Counted from the stretch's first letter, positions 1 through 12,675 are shown. The stretch: 64,000 nucleotides of DNA from Macrotrachela quadricornifera (GCA_022393335.1 JAJEKB010021345.1:698033-762032), one strand, 5' to 3'. Notes: a model not told the origin generated them from the sequence alone. A program made the numbers and translations.

Positions 1-200
1 AAGTCCATATTCAGAAAGAGCACAAAATTCTGGTTCTAATCCATAGATTTCGACTCGTCTGAGATATTTTCAAATGAGCAAACATTTTGTGCGAAAACTT
101 TCGATCCACCCGTTATATAAGTAGATCTTCAACGTTTATCTAACATCTTCTTGTTGACTAGCTTGTGCAGTATTATATCTCAACAGCATATTTCGATTAA

Positions 201-303
201 CCCTTTAACGGGCGGTAGATCATATATGCACCTCTTTTTTTTTCTTTCTTTTCTCCCGTACTCCCCTCCAGCCTTTTCCATTCAAAACTCGTCTACCAAA
301 GGG
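201..303. mobile_element. Short piggyBac-like MITE (103 bp)
   Basis: The segment is bounded by TTAA on both sides (197-200 and 304-307). It starts CCCTTT and ends AAAGGG, so the ends are inverted. A second short match, GGTAGA near the left end against TCTACC at the right end, extends the inverted repeat with a 7-bp offset. TTAA target duplication with CCC..GGG ends is the known hallmark of piggyBac elements. It has no coding capacity. The rest of the first 522 bases holds no gene; it is the upstream region of the gene starting at 523. The TIR is short, so chance is possible. Confidence 0.4.
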
Positions 304-522
304 TTAAATAGAGTGCTTTTTATCTAAATAAACTAAAAACAACATCAAAATTGTGCTTGTATGACTAGTTTTCTAAAGAATACCAGGTGAGGCTTGGCAA
401 TATTCTTATCATACATTATTTTTTCACCGAAAACAGAGTATGCTAGAGATGCCTATATATACTGACTTATGAAAAGAATTTCTTTTTTTTAAGAATTTTT
501 TCAAATCTTTTCAATTGTGTCA

Positions 523-1626
523 ATGAATTTTCAAAACATAAATACATATCGATGGGATTTTACGGGATCCCGATGTCCAAAATGTATCACGTGTGAAAAA
601 ACAAATGGTGTCCAACAATGTGTTGGTTGTGGTAGAATATTTTGCGCGGAGGATGCACGATGCCATCGAAATGCATTGAAAGATCGTCTTAAACAGCTCA
701 TCGAAGAGAATACACGAATGGATAGAAATAGCATTGATATTCGTGTATTGCACGATGTATCTGAAAAAAGGCGAACAGTTAGAAAGGAATATGAGCAGAT
801 GATGCAAAAGGTTAGCAACTGGGAGCAAGATATCGTTATTTCCGTTACACAAGCAGCTGATGTAGCTCGACACCGATTACAAGAACTAATCGATTGCCAT
901 GAAAAATTTTTGGAAGAATACGAAACCATTATGGCACAACAGACTAATAAACGTTATCCAGAACTGGCGGCATTAATGAACCAAGCTCTAAGAAATGACG
1001 ATTTTCACGATGGACATTTAAAACATTGGAAGGAATTGATTGGTCAACGACAAACAATAACTAGTTATATAAACGTACATGAGATACAGTTTGCCAGATT
1101 AAAATTTGATAAATTATCTATCTCAAAACCTATCGTCGAGGGAGAATGTCCGGAACCGTTGCCTCCGCCTCCTGAAGTAGCAGAAATGGATCCATTATAT
1201 GGGGTTATACCAGCTTTAAATTCAGAATACTTGTCACCTAATCCAGGCGAATTTACATCAGGAGTATATAAAATGCGTATCCATGCTGAGTCCATTTTCT
1301 TTGGAATCTCATCGAGAACTGCGAATAGAGAAGAGCAACGAGGAAACAGTGCTATCACCTATGGTTGGACAGGATGGACTGGAGATGATCTTGTTTTTGA
1401 CGGAGGTAATATTGAACGCCGTCGGGATAGTTTTCATAGTGATTTTCAAATGGGAGATACGTTTGAATTAACAGTTGATTGTGACCAACGAGTGATTAGC
1501 CTCACAAATGAACGTACCAGAAGAACACATAAATTAAGGGTCGATGAAAACAAATGTCCTTTACCATGGCTACTGAACGTCCGTTTTTTAAATATGGAGG
1601 ATGAAAAACCTCGGTATGGATACTAA
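523..1626 (+). CDS. Zinc-finger / coiled-coil / SPRY-like (TRIM-like) protein, 367 aa
   Basis: Single-exon gene. The first ATG in frame is at 523; an upstream GTG at 517 is not a plausible eukaryotic start. Residues about 18-48 carry a Cys/His cluster (C18, C21, C33, C36, C41, C47, H48) that looks like a B-box-type zinc finger. Residues about 50-210 are charged and heptad-like, consistent with a coiled coil, followed by a Pro-rich linker. The last about 130 residues contain a GVYKMRIH...YGWTGWTGDD...FQMGDTFELTVDC pattern resembling a SPRY/B30.2 fold, the ligand-binding end of TRIM proteins. No RING finger is visible, so ubiquitin-ligase activity cannot be claimed. Assignment to a TRIM-like architecture is inference from domain order. 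Confidence 0.75.
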   Translation: MNFQNINTYRWDFTGSRCPKCITCEKTNGVQQCVGCGRIFCAEDARCHRNALKDRLKQLIEENTRMDRNSIDIRVLHDVSEKRRTVRKEYEQMMQKVSNWEQDIVISVTQAADVARHRLQELIDCHEKFLEEYETIMAQQTNKRYPELAALMNQALRNDDFHDGHLKHWKELIGQRQTITSYINVHEIQFARLKFDKLSISKPIVEGECPEPLPPPPEVAEMDPLYGVIPALNSEYLSPNPGEFTSGVYKMRIHAESIFFGISSRTANREEQRGNSAITYGWTGWTGDDLVFDGGNIERRRDSFHSDFQMGDTFELTVDCDQRVISLTNERTRRTHKLRVDENKCPLPWLLNVRFLNMEDEKPRYGY

Positions 1627-1828
1627 TTTATTCTGCAAATGTATGCAATCCTTCTAAAAGCATGTCCCCTATTTATTCATTTTATTCACCTTAAACTGTT
1701 TCTATGCTTTATGTTCAGTCTATTTAGTGTTTTAAATTAATGTGAAAAATGTAATTGATTGTGTATATTTCTTAGTTCATGTAATAAATAAAACTTACAA
1801 TTATGTTTACTTAGGGGTTCCCGCTCTT

Positions 1829-2770
1829 CGCCAATAAAACTTTCGCCAGTTACTGGCGAAAATCCAGCGAACTTTCGCCAATTGGCGAATGTCCAGCGAG
1901 ACAATTGGCGAATATCCATGTATTCTTGCCAATTAGTTGGCGAAAGTCATGTGAACTTTCACCAATATTGGCGAAAATTCATATGACTTTCGCCAATATT
2001 GGTCAAAGTTGAATGACATTATTAAGTGTACTCAAGTGCATGAATTAGAATATGTTTAAATATGACAAGATCGAGTTTTGAAAATATGCTGAGTTAAAAA
2101 AGAAACAATAGGAAACATCATGTGAAATGACGTGGGAATAGAAAAGAATAAATAGAAATAATGTAAAGAAAGGCTAGAATAAAGTAAATAAGAAATATAA
2201 GAAGAAAAATTTAACCTTGATCTGATGTGGGGGTGAGGGTGGGGTTTTGATCGACATTTTTTGAGTCGTTTTAGTAGTAGATTTTACCACAGATGTTGAA
2301 GTTGATGTTGCATTACTAGTAATCTGGGATCGTAATGCTCCAGCATGGGTTGTGACAGGCATTGGACTATAAATATCTGAAAATATCTCACTCCTAATAT
2401 ATATATTAGTTCGATTTCTCATGAGAGATTTTTCCAGTTATATAAGAAACATATTGTAATTTATACAAGCTAATTCGCATCCGTTTTCTATTGTTCGTCC
2501 TACAAAATCTAAAACTTCGAATAAAATTTGTGATAATGACATAAACGAATGTTATTTATTGCACGAATAGTTGGTGGTCTTTTCACTCAATATCAATTTA
2601 CATTTAAATAGATGACAGTTCGATGGACTCTCGCCAATATTGACAAAAGGTTATTGGAATTTCGCCAATTGGCGAAAATACAGGATGTATATTGGCGAAA
2701 GACCAGTGGGCGTTCGCCAATGACGAGAATCCAGACTGCGAAATTCCTATTGACGAACTTCCGGCTACCC
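1829..2770. repeat. Two clusters of short palindromes built on TTTCGCCAAT/ATTGGCGAAA
   Basis: At 1829-2010 and again at 2626-2765 the motif TTTCGCCAATTGGCGAAA and its halves recur many times in both orientations, separated by irregular 10-25 bp gaps. The two clusters flank about 615 bp (2011-2625) without the motif. The layout suggests one non-autonomous foldback-type element with palindrome-rich ends. The spacer contains a small minus-strand ORF (2174-2422), Ser/Thr-rich and without recognisable homology, which I do not call a gene. Element boundaries and target duplication were not found. Confidence 0.6.
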
Positions 2771-2967
2771 TTTACTTATATCAATATTGCTTTCCGAAGC
2801 TGCCTATAGTGTTAAAGATTTGTCCAATGTACCCAAACACATTAAATATTAGTCTATTCTCTAGAAGTTATAGTTCATACTACAGCAGTATTTTTTCCTT
2901 CTCTATTCTCGTATATTATCTATTGATTTATTCCTTTCTTTTATGCATGTACATCTGATATGTATAT

Positions 2968-3172
2968 ATAGGGTGTCCAGTAATTCATTGAATGATGAAG
3001 ACTAGTTTTCTCTAAAAGTTTCAGTAGTTTTCAGCAATATTGTCTCTAAATATACAGCTTCCTAAATGCACCGCCTTGTTCATAAGAATGATCCGTAGCT
3101 ACAAATTTGAAAAGGTTCATTTTTTCAAGAAATTCTGTCAAAAATTTCGAAAACTTTTAGAGGACACTAGTC
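2968..3172. repeat. Small inverted repeat, possible MITE
   Basis: An arm at about 2998-3022 (GACTAGTTTTCTCTAAAAG) is repeated inverted at about 3150-3172. Just upstream, at 2968, is TAGGGTGTCCAGTAA. Its start resembles the ends of the putative element in the long intron of the CNTD1-like gene (26414, and 27136 inverted). A shared transposon family is possible but weakly supported. Confidence 0.35.
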
Positions 3173-6100
3173 TATATGAAATCTCTGTATAGGCAACGTT
3201 TGAGACCAAAAATCAAAAATATGATTTTTTCGAACCGTGTGGTACCTCACGCCTCTCTTAAAAATGTATACAAAGAATAGAATAGAATAGAAAAATAGCT
3301 ATAGTTTTTGAAAGATAAAGCTTGAGAGAACTTCTTTTAGGTTTTTTAATATCTGACTATACTCTATCAAATGAGATATGATTGAGTAAAAACGGAAGGC
3401 ATCATCTCAGATGGTTCTCTCGTCAGCTTAGAACCCAAAAATAAAGAATTACGTATGATTTTACCAATATATCTAGAATAAAAATGTATTCATCCAAGGA
3501 ATACGACCTTTAATCAATTGTATCATTCAACTTGAGTTAATCGATAATGAAATCTCAGATGCAACAGCTACTTGAACTTTTTGTAGTTTAGAATAGATCC
3601 ACACTTACTCAGATGAAAAGTCTGATTTATTGGGATTTTTTTTAGATTTCCAAAAATAATTGCACAGTGTGCCTAAGATACTTTTTTCTTTCTTTCAATT
3701 AGTCTATATCCTATATTCAGGTCGTATTATTTAACATGATAAAATTAGAAGCTCTTTTATAAAATAAAGAATCAGAATAAAGAGAATGACCAAGAATACT
3801 TATTTTTATCTATATAGAAAATTATTCTTTCAAGCAATTCTGTTAGCATTAGTAATATTTGATAACTTTTCAAAAAAATGTCGGATTTAAAGAAAATTAA
3901 CGTACATTAAAAATATTTATTTCTTATTTGTAACATACTTTAATTTAATCAAAATTTTATGACACAATTATAAATAAAAAACTAATCAAAAAATCATTTG
4001 TTATTTTATATTACTTAGAACGATTAAATCAGATTTGCTCATCTATATATTTTATTCCATAGTTTATCAAATTTTTCGAAAATTATTATATTGCATATAA
4101 GTTCTCAAACACATATTTGCATCATGATTGCAGAATGTTGTTCTTTCGTGTAATATCTTTCTGAAATATTATATTTTTTATGAGATTAACTAGAATACAA
4201 AAGATTTATCTATTAATTTATTCTAAAAAACATGGTTTTATCATATAATTTATTGTATTCAAATGTTTTAACACAAGAAAATCAGTCAGAAAGATTATTG
4301 TAAATGCATCACTAACTGCTACTATGCTCAATATTTTATTACAATGCTTTTGCTAACATAAACAAATAACACTTAGTCTATAACAATAATTATATTATCT
4401 ATTAAAAATGAAATATTGCTTGCATTGACAGTAAAGTCTTCTCCATTAATAGTATCAAATAAAAATAATAGCATTATTTGCACAGTAGTTAATTAATAGA
4501 AAGATTAAAAAAGTGTATAATAGTGAAACTTTACTCTTATTATGATTTCACAAACCCTTGAATTTATTATCTTGAAGATTAAAGAGAATAATACATGACT
4601 TTATCTACAAATGTTTATTATCTTGAAATTTATGACCATGGATTTTTTGTTTCGAAGATTATAGTCAGTGATTTATGATTTTGTCTACAAGATTGCACTA
4701 TTTTGAAGATTGAAGAGAGGAATGTATGACTTTGTCTACAAATGTTTTTATCTTGAAATTCAAGGTGATGGATTTATGACTTTACATTAAACTCAGCTTT
4801 TCCGATCGGTTGATTTCAAAATAGTCACCATTTGGTTTCATCGTCTTGATTCGCATAATTATTCTTGATATTTAAACAAAAAATGATAATTGTTGATTAT
4901 TCAATTTTTCCAATAAAGAAGATTGTTTTTTAATCTTTGGTTTAAAATAATGACTCCTAATTATTCATCTATTTCAATGGACAAAATCGTTTATCTTATA
5001 TATACCCTCAATTCAGTAGCGCAAGCTATACCCCTCAAACATTGTCGTTATGCAGTACTAGGTATGAGTAATAATGCATCAAAATTTTGAAGGCTTTACT
5101 TGAGTTAAATGCGAAAATGGTAATTTGTAAAATTGTACTAGAACTTTTGTGACACCTCTTAGATGAGATACTAACAGAACTCAAAGAATATCTAGTTGGA
5201 CAAGGGTTGATAAAATATGAATTGACCTTCTGATAAGGCGTAATCTGTCAGTAGAAAATAGAAATTAAATAATGATAGTAAGTTTTAACATTGAATAGAG
5301 TTTATCTAAGGTATTTTCATCTCTCCAATGTAGGATGATTTGAGTCAATCTGACCTTTTCTTATATGATCAATTTAGAGCTGTGCGAGCCTATCCAATCC
5401 TTTATCTTTCATGAGTTGAGCTTACCCAGATCTCGTAGCTTTATTGACTATGTTCTTGAACTATAGAAGCAGAAATATAGTAAGAGTATTATCCGATGGT
5501 CAATTGTCCCTATATACATTGAATAGATTGTGCATCATTAAATGTTTATACAAGTAAGTTCATATATATCCGTATAAATATTCAAAAAATTAATTATTAT
5601 TCTTGATTTATCAAGATAATTAGAGTAACTCGAAAGTTGAAGGCGTTTTCACAGGTAATGAAGATGTTAAAGAAAAATAATGCATTAAAGTCGAAGGTAG
5701 AGAAAAAAAGAGTTTATGTGATTTCACAACTATGATATGTATTACATTGATGCAATTTTTGATTATTAATTTAGCTTGTACAAACTTCATCAACTATCTG
5801 AAAAAAAAACTTACATCTTCAGTTATCCGTTATTTGAAGGTTTTTTAAAGTACTGTCGAATACTTGATTGTAATATTTGATCAGATGATCGGTTGTTGGT
5901 CGAAAATTGATTGCTATTTCGTCGTACATAATCATTACTGCGATGATTAGCACATCAGTTTGTTCAAACATACGATGAGATATCAGGACAGATCAAAGAA
6001 GAAAAGTATTGCTATTACTACGTGGTATTCCTGAGGAAGATAAATACATATACAATTTAGTTAATTTGACAAATAAGTATATCGAACATGAAATGAAGCA

Positions 6101-6353
6101 GAATATAATTCAAATTGTAAAATAATTAACAGCATTCACACATTTGATGATATAAATATTTTTAGTCTGAGAAAAAAAAAGGTTTTCTTAAAAGCTCAAC
6201 AATAGTATAAATTCTTTGGTTATAAATATATACGTTTTTAATTCTTATAGAATAATTTTAAAAACTACAAAAAAAGCTAAGCTTTAATTAACTTAATCTT
6301 AAAATTGGCTCTGTTTTGTTTTATCAATTTAAAACATTGATATAGATTTGTCC
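3173..6353. other. Intergenic, AT-rich, with one tandem duplication
   Basis: No coding region is supported. At about 4567-4790 a unit of about 120 bp containing ATGACTTTRTCTACAAATGTTT and TTATCTTGAAATT occurs twice with divergence, with a third partial match between. The rest is AT-rich sequence with no recognisable element. Confidence 0.5.
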
Positions 6354-7448
6354 TTAAATAACTTGAACGTAATATTCGTGAATTCCTAATGTGTAATATG
6401 AATAATGAGCAGGTATGTACCAATAATAATAGGATTGTTCCAAATAATTCCACCATCGTTTTATATATTGATATGTTTCTTTTCTTACAATTCGATCTAT
6501 TTTTGCAAATTCATATTTTATTTGACATTCTTCTTGTTCATGTCTTGATGTGTGTCCACGAATTCGCACCACTTGAATGGCATTGTTACCTTGCTGTTTA
6601 TTATATTGATTAAGAATTTGACAAATATTAGAATAATTAATAATATCTTTCTTTTTGGGACATTTAAGAAGTTGTTCAACTTTAGTATTATCAGTATAAA
6701 TAATTAATTTATTGTAATGTTCTTCTAATGCATATTTAATAGTAAGATATGCAGCAAAGACTTCTGCATCAGTACTACCACGTTTTGGATCATGAGGAGT
6801 GAATAAGTGAATTCTACATGTTCCATTCGAAGCTCGAAAGCCAGAATGACCTATTCCCATATAATGAGAATAACTACCATCACAGTAACAAGTTAATTTA
6901 CGTTCTTTAGATAATGGTAAAACTTGATTAATAGGTTTATTTATTTCAAAATTTGATTTTGCATAAATATTCACGCTAGCAATATTATCAATATGAGATT
7001 TTGCAATTGTAAATAAACATATATTAGGATGATTTTTTGTTGTTTCACTTGACGCAATCGAGACAATTAATGGAAAATATATCTCAATCGCAACCAGTGG
7101 CAGATCAATATTAAAATATTTGGGATCACAAAATCTTGAAAAATCGTTTTGCTGAATGATTATCATCCAATTATCGAGTATTTCAGACTTATTTGCGGTG
7201 GGAATTCTCACCCTTTGCCACACCGTCGACTCGCCACTGCTCACAACAGATGAGCTCATTGCAGCATTTTGACATTCTGGAAAATGTAAACAATTATTTT
7301 GCTTTTGTTGTCGTTTGTAAATGCAACAAACACTCCATATGCTAATTGTAATTGATACAAAAATAATTTCTAATATAATCCAATTTAATGTAAGTGTGCA
7401 TCCATTTACACAAATATCAGTATTCACTGTTATTGGAGCAGTACCCAT
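6354..7448 (-). CDS. Membrane-anchored RNase H-fold protein, 364 aa
   Basis: Single exon; ATG at 7448 (a TTG three bases upstream is ignored). Residues about 21-43 form one hydrophobic membrane segment followed by a basic stretch (YKRQQKQ), so the bulk is probably cytoplasmic. Residues about 185-325 match the RNase HI fold with all four acidic catalytic positions in order and spacing: D190 (CYCDGSYS), E229 (STDAEVF), D253 (IIYTDNT) and D318 (AKIDRIVRK), plus a His-rich loop (RGHTSRH) where RNase H1 has its flexible His. Spacings (39, 24 and 65) are close to E. coli RNase HI (38, 22 and 64). No reverse transcriptase or integrase lies nearby. Function is unknown; a domesticated retroelement RNase H is one possibility. 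The membrane anchor is unusual for this family. Confidence 0.75.
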   Translation of the reverse strand: MGTAPITVNTDICVNGCTLTLNWIILEIIFVSITISIWSVCCIYKRQQKQNNCLHFPECQNAAMSSSVVSSGESTVWQRVRIPTANKSEILDNWMIIIQQNDFSRFCDPKYFNIDLPLVAIEIYFPLIVSIASSETTKNHPNICLFTIAKSHIDNIASVNIYAKSNFEINKPINQVLPLSKERKLTCYCDGSYSHYMGIGHSGFRASNGTCRIHLFTPHDPKRGSTDAEVFAAYLTIKYALEEHYNKLIIYTDNTKVEQLLKCPKKKDIINYSNICQILNQYNKQQGNNAIQVVRIRGHTSRHEQEECQIKYEFAKIDRIVRKETYQYIKRWWNYLEQSYYYWYIPAHYSYYTLGIHEYYVQVI

Positions 7449-8840
7449 CAACTTCCAATAAAAAATTAATATCGCCTAAAGAAATCAAAAGATTTCAAAT
7501 ACTGTTTTATTTTTGTATTTTTTCTACCAATATCATATTATAGATATGACAGAATGCTATGTTTGAATACAGATAAAGATTAGAGAAAAAATAAAAGAAA
7601 AGAACGAGATACACATACGTGTAGATGGATGCACAACTATTGCGTTAAGAAATAAAACTTCATCGTTATACATGCCAAACAAAGAATTTTCTTACATCAA
7701 CAAAGAGTATTTTACTTTTCTATATGCTTGATATATCAATAACAGTAAAAAGAAGGAACAATATACTTTTTAATATTATAAAAAAAACTTATTCTATACT
7801 TAACATCAATATTATAATAGTTTTGAATGTCTCAATCTGTAAACAGCTATAATGAGTTCAGGAATAAGATAATGTTTTCTCTTAACTAACTAGTTGAAAG
7901 TCGGGAAAAAAATGAAAACAAATATTAGTAACAAAAATAAATAAAATTCTTTTTTTTTTAAATTTTCATTTTGTAAATTATAAACTTTCGTAAAATTGAA
8001 AAAAAAACAAGTGCATTATATTTATAGTTAATTTTTCTCATGTGGTGTTTTTAAATCATGAGATGTCTAATTCGAATTGAAATATAAATGATCTTTCAAC
8101 TGTCATTAATTGCTTCGAAAATAAATAAATACAATCTCTGCTATTTACACATATGTCTAAACTTAAATTTTTACATCGGTGAAACAAATTTCAGTTATTA
8201 TCGACTTTTAATTAGAAAAAATGTTCACTTCGTCTGTGACAATTTTGGGTTGCTTTATCTATTTTCTTAGTTTAATACGATCTTATCACTATTCAAATTT
8301 CATTGTAAATAAAAATTCAACTTGAAATTTAAGTTAGACTATACATCATGCATTGTCGGTTATACTGTTCGTACAACTTTTACTTTACACCTCATTTGCA
8401 CTCCTAAATATACCTTATGCTATGATATATGATATCGTGACTTAAAGAAGAGCATGCCGTGGAAATGTTCTTTGTTTTACGTAGACGTTCCACATCGACC
8501 CATTTTACCCCCTGCTCAAGAAACGTCCAACGCCTACAGTCAGTCAATCTTATCAATGCATCAACTGAATCATCACGAAAGTCATGTATTCTAGAAATAA
8601 AATACTGATTACTAAAATTTAATCAATACTTCTATGTTATCACGCCTCTATCATTACAAAAAGGATACTAACTAATTAATGAAAAAGTTTACTGATACAT
8701 AAAATTTAATAAATTTTGAATGTCCCGATGTTCTCGATATGAAAAAAAATTCAAAATTTATAATTGACATACTGAAATTTTCTTTCTCAGCTATAATATT
8801 TTTATCTGTTAGTCAACGTCCCAATGTCCCCTATATATAT
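7449..8840. other. Intergenic, nothing recognised
   Basis: AT-rich sequence upstream of the minus-strand RNase H-like gene; its promoter should lie just above 7448. A 60-codon plus-strand ORF at 8088-8270 has no features of a gene. Confidence 0.5.
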
Positions 8841-9440
8841 CCCCTTGGCGAAAAATAGTTACACTCAGTATTTTTCACAAATCATGACTAATAATTAACA
8901 TTTTGGGAAAAGTAAAATTATATTCGCATAGCCTGAAGAATTCTCTAAAACTCTATATATGTTCGACTTAAATTACATTTGTTTATTAAAAGTAAAATAA
9001 AGAACAATGAAGGTATCCTCATTACTAGATTCTCTGGTTACACTCAATTCTTTTTACTCCTTTTAATTATGCGATACGTGATATATCAAAACTGACAAAT
9101 ATACAGGGTGATAGAGCATTTCAAGCGCTTTCAGAATATATGCTTACTTTTGTTATAACTTGTTCCTATATTGAGAATAAACTTGAAAAAATGAAGAAAA
9201 CAGGATAAAAAATTGAACGAAAAAGGATGAAAAAATTCATTTCTGGGGAATCTGGAGATGAGAATGCTTTTATTTTACGTGGATTTGTTTTTTTACTGAT
9301 AAGTGCAATTGAAAATGTTTATATAAAGAGTTGTAGAGAATTCTTCAGGCTATCCGAATATATTCTTACTTTTCCCAAAATGTTAATCTATAGTAATGAT
9401 TTGTGGAAAGTACTGAGTGTAACTATTTTTTGGCAGGGGG
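8841..9440. repeat. Long inverted repeat (arms about 195 bp, spacer about 206 bp)
   Basis: The left arm at 8841-9035 is repeated inverted at 9242-9440. Matching blocks include GAATTCTTCAGGCTATSCGAATA, TTTTCCCAAAATGTTAAT and ACTGAGTGTAACTATTTTT. Arms are diverged but aligned end to end. The spacer carries TACAGGGTGATAGAGC near 9104. A 101-codon ORF at 9227-9532 is made by the right arm and is not called. Probably a non-autonomous hairpin transposon. Confidence 0.65.
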
Positions 9441-10216
9441 ATAGATTATTTAACTGTAACGTTTGTGGTCCAATGCAGGTAATGGAAAAAGAGTTATCTT
9501 ATGGTTTTAAATATACTTTGAGATTCAAATAGAAATTTTTATAGAAAATGTTACAAGTTGAGATCCGCTTTCCGATTCTAAGAAATTTAGTAGGTAAATA
9601 CGAAATTTGAGTTCTTTTGGCAACTGTTGGAATGACTAGATCTGAACATGTAGTCTAGAAGTCCTGAAAATGGCTAATTTTTTCTATGTAATATTTCTAT
9701 CTTTGGCTTTTAATTCCTTTCACATCATTATATCTATAACTATTTTACTGGTATTTATTTGTTATATTCTTCACAAGAAGTGATAAATAAACGAATGAAA
9801 ATTGTTTTGTAACACGGTAAAATGAATATGAAGCTCATACTTTTCTTTTTTAATTAGTATCAACAAATAATAGGCTACAGACAAATGATTTTGTCAATAT
9901 TGTAGCATAACAACTCACTTCACGATCTATAATAAATTGAAACTTATCTATTACTTTACCTTACCAGGAATTTGGCAACCAAAGCGCTGCCATAAGATAA
10001 AAATCTACGTTGTCAACATTTCACGTCAAGGAAACCTATTTTAAGATAGGAATTAAACTTAATAGAATTTGCCCTTCACCCAAAATTTTAAGGATATATG
10101 ATTTTGTGTCTATAACGATTTTCTAATTGACTTTCTCATCGATACGTGAAAACTGCCACTTCTACCACATGCTCTTGAATTTATAGTAAACCAACAAATA
10201 CTCTTATTCTTACAAA
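9441..10216. other. Intergenic, nothing recognised
   Basis: AT-rich sequence between two long inverted repeats. No gene or RNA is supported. Confidence 0.5.
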
Positions 10217-10812
10217 GAAACCACCTAAAGTGATACGCTGCAATTTTGTTCATTCATACATGATTCGATAGAGACCTTTCGGCTAGTAAAAAGCCTAAAA
10301 GGACATCAGTCGAATTGTCTTCGTTTAAACGTTATGACCGTTTTATTGGATTTTCCGCCCATTTCTAGGTATTTAACGGAAAAATCAAATTACGTAATTT
10401 TTGCTTGAAACTTTGCTTATAAATAGTCTTAATGATCTTTAGAATAATCTGGAAGTTTCAGCCAAAAAACAATGTTCTTTATTTGTATGACCTATCTGTA
10501 GCGAGCGACACTTTTTTTTTGAAAATTCAGCACCTCAAAAAGAGAACATTGTTTTTTGGCTGAAACTTGCAGATTATTCTAAGGATCATTAAAACTATTT
10601 ATAAGCAAAGTTTCAAGCAAAAATTACGTAATATGATTTTTTCGTTAGATATCTACTAGTAGAAATGGGCTGAAAATCCGGTAAGACGGTCATAATCTTT
10701 AAAGGAAGCAGATTTGGCCGGTATCCTTTTAAGCCTTTCACTAGCTCCAGGGCCTCTATCGAATGATATATGAAAGAAGAAAATTGCAGCGTATCACCTT
10801 GGACGGTTCCTT
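10217..10812. repeat. Long hairpin element (arms about 265 bp, loop about 50 bp)
   Basis: The sequence from 10217 to about 10484 returns inverted from about 10537 to 10812. Strong blocks are GTGATACGCTGCAATTTT, GAAATGGGCTGAAAATCC against its complement, and AACATTGTTTTTTGGCTGAAACTT. A transcript through it would fold into a long near-complete hairpin. The 73-codon ORF at 10613-10834 is part of the arm and is not a gene. Confidence 0.8.
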
Positions 10813-12675
10813 CGTTAGCCGTTCCAAAACGCACTATTTCTCAAATTAGACTTTTTTCCTCAAAAGAAAAATCAAAGTTGGCCTGAATAATTCACACCGA
10901 AAGCCATTCTTCGACGCTTCCAAATCAGCTGACTTTCAAGAATATAACTTCAACAGGATGTGCACAGTTAACCTATCCAATTCACTCTGATCCTCACCCT
11001 CAAAATTCAGATGCCTTCGGTAGCAATTATGGTGAAAAACTCAAGAAAAGCTTACTTCGATTTAAACAATACTAAAAAGAACGGGTATAGAAACAAAATT
11101 CAATGACTTTTCATTTTTCAATTCATTTAAGCATAGAAGAAAGGAAAAAATTGATGTTGAAATGTTAAAAATGTGCATCTCTTAGTAGACGAAAAATTGT
11201 TTTTGTCACTATGGTAAACAATACCAACAACTTTATTTACAATTGCTGCTTTTGTCCCGCAAAATGACTTTTTATATATGAATGTGTGTGCTTTTTGTGG
11301 ATAAAAAATAATCAATGTTTTCGTTTCTTCTCTGATCAGGTAGTTGCCTATAAAACATCAGAAATTTTGAGAATGTCACAATAATAAGTAGTTTGAATAA
11401 TCTTTCTCAAACTCATCTCGAATACAAGGTATTATTCAACCGCATTTTACTAGGTTTCTATAGAACAGATAAGCATCTTCTCTGAATAACTATTAACTCT
11501 TTCAGGAGAGGAATGAGACCAACTGTTTTACCGTTCGTCGAAAATCTAGGACGAACTGGCCATCATTCAAATAATATTATGAAATAATTTAATGAAGAAG
11601 GTTTTTTATTGCTAAATTCAGACGAATACTACTAATAGACATGTATTCAAACCCAACTTACCCGATTCGGTCATTCTCATTATCTGATTCTCGCAAATCA
11701 TCGAATATGGTGGCCACCAAATGTAGAAATGATTCAAATCTGAGAAATTAACCTGAGAATTTCCAATCTGTAACAGTCTCGGTTCATATCTAAATGTTGG
11801 CAATAGATTTCAAAAGTTCCTGTAGAAATTAAAAAGCTTTCAAAGTTAATCACTACCTTGTTTTGGGTGTGCCTTGTCACCATTTGAAAAGCTTTTCAAT
11901 TAGCTTCTTCGAAATTAATTTTGCTTCGATACTTCTTGTTTCATTATCAATAAGTTCCTCTACTTTTGCAACAAGCAAATTCTATTATTAATATGTAAAA
12001 AATTATACAGATCATGACAGACAGATTAGCCAGGTTGAAAAAAGTAGCAACAAAGGTAACTTCGGTCGAACACAGTATATATTGAGTAAGAAGGAACACT
12101 TGACTTTTCATCGAGTTCACATTTAGTTTGCTAAACATACTTTGTGTAAAAATACGTATTCTTTATAGTTTTATAAAAGTTATAAAATAGGCACTCTTTT
12201 TCCTTTTCTAATTATGTGAGAATATGGTTTTCTGCAATTTTCATTTATATTCAAAGTCGAATTAGACAGTTACTCCCCTAAAGTTTTTATGACATCTAAA
12301 AGTAGGTAAAAGATTTAATTCATATTTCTTCGAACCTATGAAATAACTTTCTTCTGTATGAGATACATTATGAATTTAATTTTTGTAATTCTAATAGCAT
12401 TATAGGATATTTTTGCTTATCATAAAGTAAATCTTCTCAAAAAGTTTTATTTTATCAATTCTGAAAATTATATTAAATAAATCAAATTAAAAAAATATAT
12501 TTTAATAGAATAATTAATACTTTATTTAATTCTATTAACAAAAAAAAGAAACTTACAAAACCATATTTTCATAAAATTCTATCCATAATAAAACTATTTA
12601 GTAAACAATAATAATCTGATATTTTGAAAAAAAATTTATTTTCAATTTGTCAATTTATTATTAAATAAAATAAAA
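10813..12675. other. Intergenic, nothing recognised
   Basis: Moderately AT-rich with a few short ORFs of about 60 codons on the minus strand that lack homology or splice context. It is downstream of the fucosyltransferase-like gene. Confidence 0.5.

Noticed and set aside
520..929. Antisense ORFs of 117 and 132 codons
   Set aside because: They lie opposite a well-supported coding region and have Cys/Ser-rich composition typical of antisense shadows.
1829..2010. Possible CRISPR-like array
   Set aside because: The repeats are palindromic half-sites in both orientations with irregular spacing and no uniform spacers; the genome is eukaryotic.
2174..2422. 82-codon Ser/Thr-rich minus-strand ORF
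   Set aside because: It lies in the spacer of a palindrome-flanked repeat; no family resemblance and no convincing splice partners.
9227..9532. 101-codon ORF
   Set aside because: It coincides with the right arm of a long inverted repeat and has no homology.
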